A model generated the notes under the pieces. It worked only from the letters and a program-made list of their open reading frames with translations. It had not been told where the DNA came from and made no database searches. From assembly GCF_001425785.1 (NCBI RefSeq), contig NZ_LMDI01000076.1, positions 156,391 to 220,390 on the forward strand: a DNA stretch of 64,000 nucleotides, read 5' to 3'. Both the position numbers and the translations under genes were made by a program. Shown here piece after piece: positions 8,627 through 17,120 of this stretch (position 1 is the stretch's first letter; each line of letters starts with the position of its first letter). This DNA is from Rhizobacter sp. Root1221 (GTDB lineage Bacteria > Pseudomonadota > Gammaproteobacteria > Burkholderiales > Burkholderiaceae_C).

Positions 8627-9322
8627 ATGACCAAGCAAGCGGCTGAACTCAGGCCCGTCCTTTTCGTCGTCACCAGCCACGCGGTAAAGGGAGCGACCGG
8701 CATCTCCACCGGCTACAACCTGGCCGAAGTCACTCACCCCCTGGAAAAATTGCAGGCGGCGGGCATTCGCGTGGCGTTCGCCTCTCCCCAAGGCGGCGAC
8801 GCGCCGCTGGATGGCCTGGAAGACATGCAGGACCCGGTCATTGCCCGCTATTGGGCCGACACCAACTTTCGCCGCGACATCGCCCACACACTGCGGCTGG
8901 ATGACGTGGATCCCTCGCGTTACTCGGCCATCTTCTTTGCCGGTGGTCACGGCACGATGTGGGACTTCCCCGACAGCGCCGCCGCGCAAAAGGCCATCCG
9001 CGACATCGATGCGGCGGGCGGCATCGTCTCGGCGGTGTGCCACGGCCCGGCGGCCCTGGTCAACGCGCGCCGCGCCGACGGCAGCCTGCTGGTGGCGGGC
9101 AAGCGGGTGGCGGCGTTCACCGATGACGAAGAAGAGGAAGTGCAGTCCACCCACGTCGTGCCCTTCCTGCTGGCCTCCACGCTCGCCGAGCGCGGTGCGC
9201 TTCACCAGAACGCCGCGAACTGGGCCGACAACGTGGTGGTCGATGGCCGGCTCATCACGGGTCAGAACCCCCAGTCCGCCGCGAGGCTGGGCGAAGTGTT
9301 GCGCGACGCGCTGCTGGCCTGA
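8627..9322 (+). CDS. DJ-1/PfpI family protein (Hsp31-like class I glutamine amidotransferase fold)
   Basis: 231 residues from ATG 8627. The frame stays open further left but overlaps the previous gene, so the shorter start is preferred. Motifs are the nucleophile elbow AVCHGPAAL with the catalytic Cys, and FFAGGHGTMWD preceding it. An N-terminal VVTSHAVKGATGISTGYNLAE segment is typical of Hsp31/YhbO-like members. These proteins act as glyoxalase III/deglycase-type or chaperone proteins in carbonyl stress, or hydrolyse small amides. Position between a small MIase-like gene and an amidohydrolase fits a role in aldehyde or aromatic compound metabolism, which is inference. Confidence 0.85.
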   Translation: MTKQAAELRPVLFVVTSHAVKGATGISTGYNLAEVTHPLEKLQAAGIRVAFASPQGGDAPLDGLEDMQDPVIARYWADTNFRRDIAHTLRLDDVDPSRYSAIFFAGGHGTMWDFPDSAAAQKAIRDIDAAGGIVSAVCHGPAALVNARRADGSLLVAGKRVAAFTDDEEEEVQSTHVVPFLLASTLAERGALHQNAANWADNVVVDGRLITGQNPQSAARLGEVLRDALLA

Positions 9323-9352
9323 ACGGCCGCCGGGCATGAAGGAGGGCCATCC

Positions 9353-10384
9353 ATGAAGCTGATCTGTGTCGAAGAGCACGTGCTCGATCCTGCCATCGGT
9401 GCGGCCACGCAAGGCTTCGTGCGCACCGAGGCGCCCTACCTGCCCGACTGGGGCAGCCGCGTGATCGATGGCCGGCAGGCGAGCCCGACCGGTCGCCCGC
9501 ATGTCATCGCACCGAGCGAGTCTGCGCGCAAGGCGCTGGACATGGGCGAGGCGCGCCTGGCCGACATGGACGCGGCAGGCATCGACATGCAGGTGCTCTC
9601 CTACGGCGGGTTCCCTCAATTGCTGCCGGATGCGCAGGCCATCGACCTGAATCGCCGTGCGAACGACAGGTTGGCCTCGACGGCGCGAGCGCACCCCACG
9701 CGCTTCGCCGGATTCGCCACGCTGCCGTGGCAGGCGCCCGAGGCGGCCGCACGCGAACTGGCGCGGGCGGTGAACGAGTTGGGCCTCAAGGGTGCGCTGA
9801 TCAACGGTCGTCCCGGCGAAACCTTTCTGGACGACCCGCGTTACGCCCCCCTCCTCGAAGCCTTCGATGCGTTGAACGTGCCGCTGTACGTTCATCCCGG
9901 CTTGCCACTGCGCGCCGTGCAAGCGCCGTACTACGGTGGCTTCGAGCGCGAGCTCGGCGCGCGGCTGTCCATGTTCGCCTGGGGCTGGCACAACGAGGCG
10001 GGCATCCAGGTGGTGCGCATGCTGCTGGCAGGCGTGTTCGACCGCTACCCCAGGCTGCAGGTCATCAGCGGCCATTGGGGCGAGATGGTTCCCTTCTTCC
10101 TGCAAAGGCTGGAGGACGCCATCCCGCAGGAAGCTTCCGGCCTCATGCGCCCGATCGTGCAGACCTATCGGGAGCACGTGTTCGTGTCGCCCAGCGGCAT
10201 GCTCACGCTGCCGCACTTCCAGTTCATCCACGCGGTGATGGGGCCGGAACGCATCCTGTATTCCATCGACTATCCCTACCAGAGCCTGGACGGCGCACGC
10301 GCCTTCATCGAGCGCCTGCCGCTCGACGACGTGGACAAGGCCCTCATCGCCCACGGCAACGCCGAGCGGCTCCTCGGTTTGTGA
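9353..10384 (+). CDS. Amidohydrolase family protein (ACMSD/decarboxylase-type TIM barrel)
   Basis: 343 residues. The N-terminus CVEEHVLDPA matches the EEH motif of 2,3-dihydroxybenzoate and gamma-resorcylate decarboxylases (Amidohydro_2). Further metal and active-site positions are YVHPGLPL, ISGHWGEMVPFF and, near the C-terminus, YSIDYPYQSLDGARAF. The family holds a divalent metal in a TIM barrel and either decarboxylates hydroxybenzoates or hydrolyses related substrates. An RBS-like GGAGGG precedes the ATG. It ends the three-gene set that starts at 8281 and is convergent with the oxidoreductase at 10458. The exact substrate is unknown. Confidence 0.83.
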   Translation: MKLICVEEHVLDPAIGAATQGFVRTEAPYLPDWGSRVIDGRQASPTGRPHVIAPSESARKALDMGEARLADMDAAGIDMQVLSYGGFPQLLPDAQAIDLNRRANDRLASTARAHPTRFAGFATLPWQAPEAAARELARAVNELGLKGALINGRPGETFLDDPRYAPLLEAFDALNVPLYVHPGLPLRAVQAPYYGGFERELGARLSMFAWGWHNEAGIQVVRMLLAGVFDRYPRLQVISGHWGEMVPFFLQRLEDAIPQEASGLMRPIVQTYREHVFVSPSGMLTLPHFQFIHAVMGPERILYSIDYPYQSLDGARAFIERLPLDDVDKALIAHGNAERLLGL

Positions 10385-10457
10385 TCGAATTTCGAGAGAG
10401 CCGTCTCGACGCTGCGGGACAAGCAGGACCACCACCGTGCTCCTGCTTGTTTCGCCA

Positions 10458-11363
10458 TCAATCGATCGTGATGACGAGTCGCCCCGTGACATGGCCTTGC
10501 GCGCTCAGTTCGTGCGCGGCGGCAATGCGGTCCAACGGAAAGACTCGCTCTACGGGCAAGGTGAACGATCCAGCGGTGAACAGTGCTGCAGCGCCCGCCA
10601 GCGCCTGGGTCGAGTCCTTCGGCTCGAACGATGTCTTCACGCCGTGTTGAGGTGCCGTGGGGTCTGTGATCGACAGGACCCTCGAGGGGTCGCCGCCGGT
10701 GATCGCCACCAACTCCTGGATGATTCCAGAGCCGGCGATGTCGAGTGCCGCCTGCACACCTTCCGGCGCAAGGGCCGCAACCCGCCCGGCCAAGCCGGGA
10801 CCGTAGGTCGTCGGGATGGCGCCCAGGGAGCGAAGGTATGCATGCTTCGGTTCGCTCGCGGTGCCAATCGTGCGGATGCCGGCGGCCCTGGCGAGTTGGA
10901 TGACCGCGGACCCTACCCCGCCGGCAGCACCACTGACCAACAGCGTCTCCCCTCGCTTCACCCCCACCTGGTCGATGATCCGTGCGGCCGTCTCGACCGC
11001 CACGGCGAAGCCCGCGGCTTCTTCGAAGGAGAGCCCATCGGGCTTCAGCGCCCACTCTTGCAGGATCGCATACTCGGCCATCGTGTGGTGCCCCTTGCCG
11101 AACACGGCATCGCCCACCGACACGCCGGACACGCCATCGCCAACCGCATCAATGACACCTGCCGCGTCGAAGCCACTCCCGGCCGGCAGCGGGATGGGCA
11201 TCATCTCGCGCATGTATCCAGCCCGCAGTTTCCAGTCGATCGGGTTGACGCCGGCCGCCCTGACCGCGATCCGCACCTGGCCTGGACCAGGCTCGGGCAC
11301 ATCGATTTCTTCAATCTTCAAAACCTCTGGGCCACCGTAGCTGTGAAACCGCACTGCTTTCAT
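10458..11363 (-). CDS. NADP-dependent quinone oxidoreductase / zinc-less alcohol dehydrogenase (MDR family)
   Basis: 301 residues from ATG 11363. The longer open frame to 11534 overlaps the divergent LysR promoter and is not supported. The N-terminal GroES-like domain (MKAVRFHSYGGPEVL, RAAGVNPIDWKLRAGY) is followed by a Rossmann domain with the cofactor motif SGAAGGVGSAVIQLARAAG. Structural zinc ligands are absent, as in quinone oxidoreductases. It ends with the family pattern AAAHELSAQGHVTGRLVI. It is divergent from the LysR regulator at 11526, a common arrangement in which the regulator controls the oxidoreductase in response to quinones or electrophiles. Confidence 0.9.
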   Translation of the reverse strand: MKAVRFHSYGGPEVLKIEEIDVPEPGPGQVRIAVRAAGVNPIDWKLRAGYMREMMPIPLPAGSGFDAAGVIDAVGDGVSGVSVGDAVFGKGHHTMAEYAILQEWALKPDGLSFEEAAGFAVAVETAARIIDQVGVKRGETLLVSGAAGGVGSAVIQLARAAGIRTIGTASEPKHAYLRSLGAIPTTYGPGLAGRVAALAPEGVQAALDIAGSGIIQELVAITGGDPSRVLSITDPTAPQHGVKTSFEPKDSTQALAGAAALFTAGSFTLPVERVFPLDRIAAAHELSAQGHVTGRLVITID

Positions 11364-11525
11364 TTGAGCATTCCTTGTTTGACGTTCGTGAATGGCGTGG
11401 GCATCGAAGGCGCCAATGGCCGCCGCACGCGTGCGGACCAACCGCCAGTTCCTGTCCACGCCGCCATTGTTCGGTGGCCCATGCACGGCGCATAGCCCAG
11501 AAAACTTGGACACGATGTCTCGCAG

Positions 11526-12413
11526 ATGGAACACTCATTGGATATCACCGCACTCGCCGACTTCAACCTTGTTGCGACCCACGGCGGGTTCGGGCGCGCA
11601 AGCCGTGCCAGCGGGCAGCCGAAGGCCACGCTGTCTCGCCGCGTGCGGGCGCTGGAGGAAAGTCTGGGCGTTCGCCTCGTCGAGCGTGGTGCCCGCAGGC
11701 TGAAGCTGACGCCGGAGGGCGCAGTTCTGCATGCGCGAACCGTTGATCCTTTCGGCGAGATCGCGCAGGTGGCGCAGGAACTGAAATCCGGCATCGGCCG
11801 GCCGCGCGGCGTGTTGCGCGTCAGTGCGCCACTGCTGTTCGCGCTTACCGCGATGGGGCGTCTGGGCGCAGCGTTCCTCAGCGCCCATCCCGAGGTGCGG
11901 CTGGAGGTGACCGCGGAGGACCGCCTCGTCGACCTCGTGGGCGAAGGATACGATGCCGTGGTGCGCTTCAACCCGCGGCCAGACGACGCGCTGGTTGGCC
12001 GCCGCTTCATGAGCGACCAACTGGTGCTCGTTGCGCCGCCCGGCCTGCGCCAGCCGCAGGCCGATGCATCGGCGCCCGGCGATGCCGAACTTCCGGCGAT
12101 CGTGCGCACCGGCCGCACCGAGGTGGGACCGTGGACGGTCGTCGACGAGGCAGGATGCTTGCGTACCTACCACCCACGGCCGGTGCTGTGCTTCTCGACC
12201 CCGCTGCTGATACGAGACGCCGTGCTCGCTGGCGCCGGCGCCGCCGTGGTGCCCCGCTCTCCGGTGGCCGAAGACATCGCTGCCGGACGCCTCGTCGAGT
12301 GGGGCGTGGTGCAGGCGCCGCCAATCGAAGGCTGGGTGCTGCACGCATCGCGCCGGCTGGTGAGCCCCAAAGTGAGCGCGTTCGTGGATTTCCTGTGCGA
12401 GCACTTCGCCTGA
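11526..12413 (+). CDS. LysR family transcriptional regulator
   Basis: 295 residues. An N-terminal winged helix (DFNLVATHGGFGRASRASG, LSRRVRALEESLGVRLVER, LTPEG) is followed by a type-2 periplasmic-binding-like effector domain beginning RGVLRVSAPLLFA and containing VDLVGEGYDAVVRF. It belongs to the CrgA/DmlR-like group in which regulators usually control a divergent oxidoreductase. Here the quinone oxidoreductase start is 162 bases away in the opposite direction. The next gene, slyX, is convergent and unrelated. Confidence 0.9.
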   Translation: MEHSLDITALADFNLVATHGGFGRASRASGQPKATLSRRVRALEESLGVRLVERGARRLKLTPEGAVLHARTVDPFGEIAQVAQELKSGIGRPRGVLRVSAPLLFALTAMGRLGAAFLSAHPEVRLEVTAEDRLVDLVGEGYDAVVRFNPRPDDALVGRRFMSDQLVLVAPPGLRQPQADASAPGDAELPAIVRTGRTEVGPWTVVDEAGCLRTYHPRPVLCFSTPLLIRDAVLAGAGAAVVPRSPVAEDIAAGRLVEWGVVQAPPIEGWVLHASRRLVSPKVSAFVDFLCEHFA

Positions 12414-12470
12414 TGTGCTGACTTGATATCCGCCGGAATCAAGGAGGCCAGCGTTTGATCCGCCGCCGCC

Positions 12471-12689
12471 TCAGTAGTGCGGCGGCAGTTCGTCGCGCAG
12501 GCTGCGGAAGCTGCCGGCGTCGGGCGCGGGCATCTGCTGGCGCAGGTTCGCCAGCTCGCGGGCGAGCTGGTCGATCTGTTGCTGCTGCCGCGCCACGATC
12601 TCGTTGAGCGAATCCACCAGGTCCTCGGTGTAGCTCGCCTTGATCTCGAGGTCGGTCAGGCGCTGGTCGGTGTCGTGCGGTTGGTCCAT
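12471..12689 (-). CDS. slyX: SlyX family protein
   Basis: 72 residues from ATG 12689. The sequence is the short SlyX pattern: RLTDLEIKASYTEDLVDSLN, a Gln-rich coiled coil (VARQQQQIDQLARELANLRQQM), and the conserved PPHY C-terminus. SlyX is a small soluble coiled-coil protein of unknown biochemical role, broadly conserved in proteobacteria. It lies 14 bases downstream of the FUSC transporter gene on the same strand, so the two are likely co-transcribed. Confidence 0.92.
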   Translation of the reverse strand: MDQPHDTDQRLTDLEIKASYTEDLVDSLNEIVARQQQQIDQLARELANLRQQMPAPDAGSFRSLRDELPPHY

Positions 12690-12703
12690 GGCTGTATTGG
12701 AAC

Positions 12704-14803
12704 TCACTGGCGTGCGACCTTCACCAGCGCCTCGTTCGCGGCCTGCTGGATGCGGCGGGCATCGGTCTCCAGCACGTGCAGCCGGCGCAGCAGCCACGGC
12801 ATCACGTCGCGGGCCGGCGCTTCCATCGGCAGCATCGACAGGCCGCCGGCCGCGTCGTCGGGCACGGCGGCCGGAGGGGTGTCGTGCAGTGCAAGGCTCG
12901 CGGCCACCGACGCGGCCGTGGCCGCCAGCGCCGCGGCCACCACCGGTTCGTCCAGCTCCGCACGGCGGCGCGACAGGATCATCCGCACCACCGACAGGTG
13001 CGCCATCAGGCGTTGGCCGTGGTCGAGCACCTTGGCCACGTCCTGCACCGGCAGCCGCACCGCTTCCGGTTCCGCGCCCGTGCGCTGCAACAGCCCGGCC
13101 AGCACCTCGATCGCGTCATACGCGCGGCGGCGGGCGAGCCGGGGCGCCACCCCATCGGCGACCGCCAGCGTCAGCGCGTGGGCGGCGTAGTCGGCCAGTT
13201 CCTTCAGCGTGCGCCCCAGTGTGCCCGGCAGGCTGCGCCGTTCCCATGACGGCAGCACGTAGCTGAAGGCCCATGCGAGGGCGGCACCCAGCACCGTGTC
13301 GGCCACCCGCTCGGGGATCGCAAAGCCGCCGGCCGGGTGCACGAGGTGCGCCTGCAACAGGGCCATCACCGTGGCGGCCGTGGCCGTCAGCCAGTACCGC
13401 TTCAGCACGAACGCGTGGGCCGTGCCCACCGCGAGCAGGAACACCGCGCCCAGCAGGAACGGCGAGTGCACCAGGGACAGCCCCAGCACCACCACGCACC
13501 CCACCAGCGTGCCGAGCACCCGCGCGTTGCGGCGTGCCAGCGTCTGCTCCAGGTTGCCGCGCAACACCACCGCCACGCCCAGCACCAGCCAGTGCGGGTG
13601 AGACGCCCAAGGCGACGCGAGCGCGATGAAGTACGCAGCGCCCAGCGCCAGCGCCGAGCGCACCGCGTGCCGGAAAACAGGCGACGCGCCGGAGAGCTGT
13701 GCCTTCAGTGCCGCGAGCGGCCAGCCTTCGGGCGCCACGAAGTTCTGCAACTCGGTGCGCGACAGCACCGGGGTGTCCGGGTCGGCGTCGAGCAAGGCCT
13801 GGATGCGTGCCACGTCGTCGTTCAGGTTGTGCAGCCGCCCCACCACCGCGGGCAGCAGGCGCATGCGGGCATCGTGGGCGGCCACCGGGGCGTCCGCAAA
13901 AACATCCCCCAGTGGCGAGGCCGGCGCCGCCAGCACCTCGCCGTCGCGCAACGCACCGGCCGCGGCCTCCAGCGATTCCCCGATGCGCTGCAGTGCCGAA
14001 GACACCTGCCCCAGCACCCAGCGCGCGGTGTTGTCGTTGCCCAGCAGGTCGAGGTCGAGGCGGCTGGCCAGCAGCACGTCGCGCAGGTCGATCAGGCGCA
14101 GCAAGATGGCGATGTTGCGCCGGGCGGTGTCGGAGTCGGGGGCGATGAACACGAAGTCGCGTGCGGTCTGCAGGCGCTCGGCGGCAGCAGTTTCACCGGC
14201 AATCCAGGCGCGCATCGCGGCAGCCTCCTGCTCGCTGTCCGGCGCCGAGGCCAGCAACGCGGCCCGCAGGCGAAAGAGGTCGGCCATGGTCCGCAGCGCC
14301 TGCGCGAGCGACAGCGTGCGCAACCGGCGCTGCAGCACTGCGCCTGCGGCCAGTGACCACACGAAGTAGGCGGCGGCGCCCACTGCGGTCCAGCCCGCCA
14401 GCACCCACGGCGACACGGACGACTCGGGCACCGCCATCGTGAACACGAGCGACAAGATGGGCGCGAACGACACGGCCCCTGCCCGCGGCCCCCACGCCAT
14501 CGTCATCATCGCCACGAACGCGATGGCCCCGATGCCGAAGCCGAGTGCCACCGGATGCGGATCGAGCAGCGCCACCACCAGCGCGGCGGCCACGCTGAGC
14601 ACCGCCGCCACCGGCACCCGGCTGCGCGTGCGCGACAAGGTGTTGGGCACGTCGGCCAGGCTCGCACACACCGCCCCGCTCAACGCGAGCTGCGCCGCAT
14701 GGTGGCCGGCCACGGCCGTGATGACGAACTGGATCAGGCCGATGCCCAGCGCCACGGCGATGCCGTTGAGCACGTGGGCGGGGATGCGGCGAAGGAGGGT
14801 CAT
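12704..14803 (-). CDS. FUSC family membrane protein (aromatic-acid exporter/YccS-like)
   Basis: 699 residues. Two bundles of membrane helices (about residues 10-150 and 385-520) are each followed by a soluble helical domain. This is the duplicated fusaric-acid-resistance layout of YccS/AaeB proteins. The second half contains the family segment LRGNLEQTLARRNARVLGTLVGC, the FUSC-like core motif. Members export aromatic acids or act as tetrameric inner-membrane transporters, but substrates are mostly unknown. It precedes slyX in a likely two-gene unit. An intergenic gap of 110 bases separates it from the LysR gene at 14914, both read leftward. Confidence 0.85.
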   Translation of the reverse strand: MTLLRRIPAHVLNGIAVALGIGLIQFVITAVAGHHAAQLALSGAVCASLADVPNTLSRTRSRVPVAAVLSVAAALVVALLDPHPVALGFGIGAIAFVAMMTMAWGPRAGAVSFAPILSLVFTMAVPESSVSPWVLAGWTAVGAAAYFVWSLAAGAVLQRRLRTLSLAQALRTMADLFRLRAALLASAPDSEQEAAAMRAWIAGETAAAERLQTARDFVFIAPDSDTARRNIAILLRLIDLRDVLLASRLDLDLLGNDNTARWVLGQVSSALQRIGESLEAAAGALRDGEVLAAPASPLGDVFADAPVAAHDARMRLLPAVVGRLHNLNDDVARIQALLDADPDTPVLSRTELQNFVAPEGWPLAALKAQLSGASPVFRHAVRSALALGAAYFIALASPWASHPHWLVLGVAVVLRGNLEQTLARRNARVLGTLVGCVVVLGLSLVHSPFLLGAVFLLAVGTAHAFVLKRYWLTATAATVMALLQAHLVHPAGGFAIPERVADTVLGAALAWAFSYVLPSWERRSLPGTLGRTLKELADYAAHALTLAVADGVAPRLARRRAYDAIEVLAGLLQRTGAEPEAVRLPVQDVAKVLDHGQRLMAHLSVVRMILSRRRAELDEPVVAAALAATAASVAASLALHDTPPAAVPDDAAGGLSMLPMEAPARDVMPWLLRRLHVLETDARRIQQAANEALVKVARQ

Positions 14804-14913
14804 CGTGGCGCCTCGGGGGCGCGGTCATCTTATTTCAAGCAGTGGTTGGGGACACTGTCATCCCGCCTGGGGCCCACTGCTGTCCGGGGAACATCACCAC
14901 CGCAGCCTTCCGC

Positions 14914-15828
14914 TCACCCCCGCTCCCACGGCGGCACCGCCCCGATCTTCTCCACCATGAAGTCCACGAACGCCCTCACCCGCGGTGGTACGTGGCGGCG
15001 CTGCGGCATCACCGCGTAGATGCCGCTCGGCGGCACCGGGTAGGCGTCGAGCAGCGTGACGAGGCGTCCGGCGCGCAGGTCTTCCCACACGTGCCAGGTG
15101 GAATGCAACGCGATGCCGAGGCCGGCGATGGCGGCGTCGGACTGCAATTCGCCCTGGCTGCTCTCCAGGCGGCCACTCACGCGCACGGCCACCTCGGTCT
15201 TGCGGCGGCGGTCGGCGAAGCGCCACACGTCGCGGCGGCCGGCGTGGCTCACCATCACGAGGCAGTCGTGGCGGGCCAGGTCGGCCGGGGTCTTCGGTGT
15301 GCCATGGCGCACGAGGTAGTCGGGCGACGCCACCACGACGCGGCGGTTCACCGCCAGTTGCCGGGCCACCAGCGTGGAGTCGTCGAGTTCGCCGATGCGG
15401 ATGGCGAGGTCGAACCCCTTGCCCACGAGGTCCACCGTCTGGTCGTCGAAATCGGCCTGCACACGCACCTTCGGGTGGCGCGCCAGGAACTCGGCCAAGA
15501 CCGGCGACACGTACAGCCGCCCGAACGTGGACGAGGTGGTCAGGCGCAACGTGCCCGCCACCTCGCTGCCGGCCTCGCGCAAGCCGTTGGTGAGGGCCTC
15601 CAGGTCGTCCACGAGGGGCCGTCCCTGCTCGGCCAGGCGTTGCCCCTCCGGCGTGACGTGCAGGCTGCGCGTGGTGCGCTGGAACAGGCGCACGCCGAGG
15701 TGGGCCTCCAGCCGCTTGAGCCGCTGGCTGGTGACGGCCACCGAGAGGTCGAGGCTGCGCGCCGCGGCGCTGATGGAACCGTGGTCCAGCACCCGCAGGA
15801 AGAGGCCGATGTCGCCGACGCAATCCAT
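14914..15828 (-). CDS. LysR family transcriptional regulator
   Basis: 304 residues from ATG 15828. A start at 15915 would run into the divergent MFS promoter. The winged-helix region is IGLFLRVLDHGSISAAARSLDL with RLKRLEAHLGVRLFQRTTRSL, followed by an effector domain starting GTLRLTTSSTFGRLYV, as in DmlR/CrgA-type regulators. It is divergently transcribed from the MFS exporter gene (ATG 15927), with 98 bases between the two starts. Control of that exporter is therefore likely. The effector is unknown. Confidence 0.9.
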   Translation of the reverse strand: MDCVGDIGLFLRVLDHGSISAAARSLDLSVAVTSQRLKRLEAHLGVRLFQRTTRSLHVTPEGQRLAEQGRPLVDDLEALTNGLREAGSEVAGTLRLTTSSTFGRLYVSPVLAEFLARHPKVRVQADFDDQTVDLVGKGFDLAIRIGELDDSTLVARQLAVNRRVVVASPDYLVRHGTPKTPADLARHDCLVMVSHAGRRDVWRFADRRRKTEVAVRVSGRLESSQGELQSDAAIAGLGIALHSTWHVWEDLRAGRLVTLLDAYPVPPSGIYAVMPQRRHVPPRVRAFVDFMVEKIGAVPPWERG

Positions 15829-15926
15829 GATTCTCAGTATTTCATTGAAACTGAATCGTGATGCTGGTGGTTTTTCAGAAGAATGTCCAGCCGTACCCTT
15901 CGGGCAGTCTTCCACGGAGCCCGTTC

Positions 15927-17120
15927 ATGTCCACCACCCCCAAGGCGCTGTACGCGCTGACGGCCGGCGCCTTCGGCATCGGCACCACCGAGTTCGTCAT
16001 CATGGGCCTGCTGCTGCAGGTCGCCGCTGACCTGCATGTGTCCATCGCCGCGGCCGGCCTGCTGATCTCGGGCTATGCGCTCGGGGTGTTCGTGGGCGCC
16101 CCGCTGCTCACGGCGGCCACCGGCAGGCTGCCGCGCAAGTCGGCCCTCGTGATGCTGATGGTGGTGTTCACGTTGGGCAACCTCGCCTGCGCGCTGGCGC
16201 CCGACTACGGCTGGCTGATGGCGGCACGGGTGGTCACGTCGCTCGCACACGGCACGTTCTTCGGCATCGGCTCCGTGGTGGCCACCAGCGTGGTGGCGCC
16301 CGACCGCAAGGCTTCGGCCATCTCGATCATGTTCACGGGCCTCACGGTGGCCACGCTGCTGGGGGTGCCCGCAGGCGCCTGGCTGGGCCTGCACTTCGGC
16401 TGGCGCGCCACCTTCTGGGCCGTGGCCGCGATCGGCGTGGTGGCCACGCTGGTGGTGTGGCGCTGGGTGCCGAGGGACGCCGGCCGCGCGCAAGCGCCCG
16501 CGTCGTTCGCGCGCGAACTGACGGTGCTGGCCCGCCCGCAGGTGCTGCTGGGCCTGCTGGCCACGGTGGTGGGATTTGCCGGCGTGTTCACCGTCTACAC
16601 GTACATCCAGCCCATCCTCACGCGCATCACCGGCTTTTCGGACGCTGCCGTGTCGCCGGTGCTGCTGGTGTTCGGCGTCGGCATGATCGCAGGCAACATC
16701 CTGGGCGGCAAGCTGGCCGACCGCCGCCTGGTGCCCGCCACGCTCGGCACGCTCGCCGTGCTGGCCGTCGTGCTGGGCTTGATGACGTTCGTGCTGGAAA
16801 GCCCCGTGGGCGCGGTCGCCTTCACCGGCCTGCTGGGCGCCGCGGCGTTTGCCACCGTGTCGCCGCTGCAGCTGCGGGTGCTGCAGAAGGCCGAGGGCGC
16901 GGGCCAGAACCTCGCGTCGAGCCTGAACATCGCCGCCTTCAACCTGGGCAACGCGATCGGTGCATGGCTCGGAGGCGTGGTGATCGACCGCGGACCGGGG
17001 CTCGGGGCCGTCACGTGGGTGGCGGCGCTGGTGACGCTGCTGGGGCTGGGCATCGTGGTGCTGAGCCTGCAGGTGGAACGCCGTGGCCGCCCGGTACGCG
17101 GCCCGGCCTACCTGGCGTAA
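15927..17120 (+). CDS. MFS transporter, DHA1 family (AraJ/YdhP-like exporter)
   Basis: 397 residues with twelve predicted membrane helices and no signal peptide. The start ALYALTAGAFGIGTTEFVIMG is the signature of the sugar/arabinose efflux (AraJ, YdhP, SotB) branch of drug:H+ antiporters. Loop 2-3 carries the shortened motif A TGRLPRKSAL. Start at ATG 15927 is preferred over an upstream in-frame ATG at 15858, which would sit in the divergent promoter. Its 3' end overlaps the convergent TRAP permease gene by 13 bases. Substrates of this branch include chloramphenicol-like drugs and sugars, and the one here is unknown. Confidence 0.9.
   Translation: MSTTPKALYALTAGAFGIGTTEFVIMGLLLQVAADLHVSIAAAGLLISGYALGVFVGAPLLTAATGRLPRKSALVMLMVVFTLGNLACALAPDYGWLMAARVVTSLAHGTFFGIGSVVATSVVAPDRKASAISIMFTGLTVATLLGVPAGAWLGLHFGWRATFWAVAAIGVVATLVVWRWVPRDAGRAQAPASFARELTVLARPQVLLGLLATVVGFAGVFTVYTYIQPILTRITGFSDAAVSPVLLVFGVGMIAGNILGGKLADRRLVPATLGTLAVLAVVLGLMTFVLESPVGAVAFTGLLGAAAFATVSPLQLRVLQKAEGAGQNLASSLNIAAFNLGNAIGAWLGGVVIDRGPGLGAVTWVAALVTLLGLGIVVLSLQVERRGRPVRGPAYLA

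Noticed and set aside
8606..10492. Minus-strand open frame of 628 codons opposite the DJ-1 and amidohydrolase genes
   Set aside because: The sense-strand genes have catalytic motifs, and this frame shows none and has the composition of a reverse-complement shadow.
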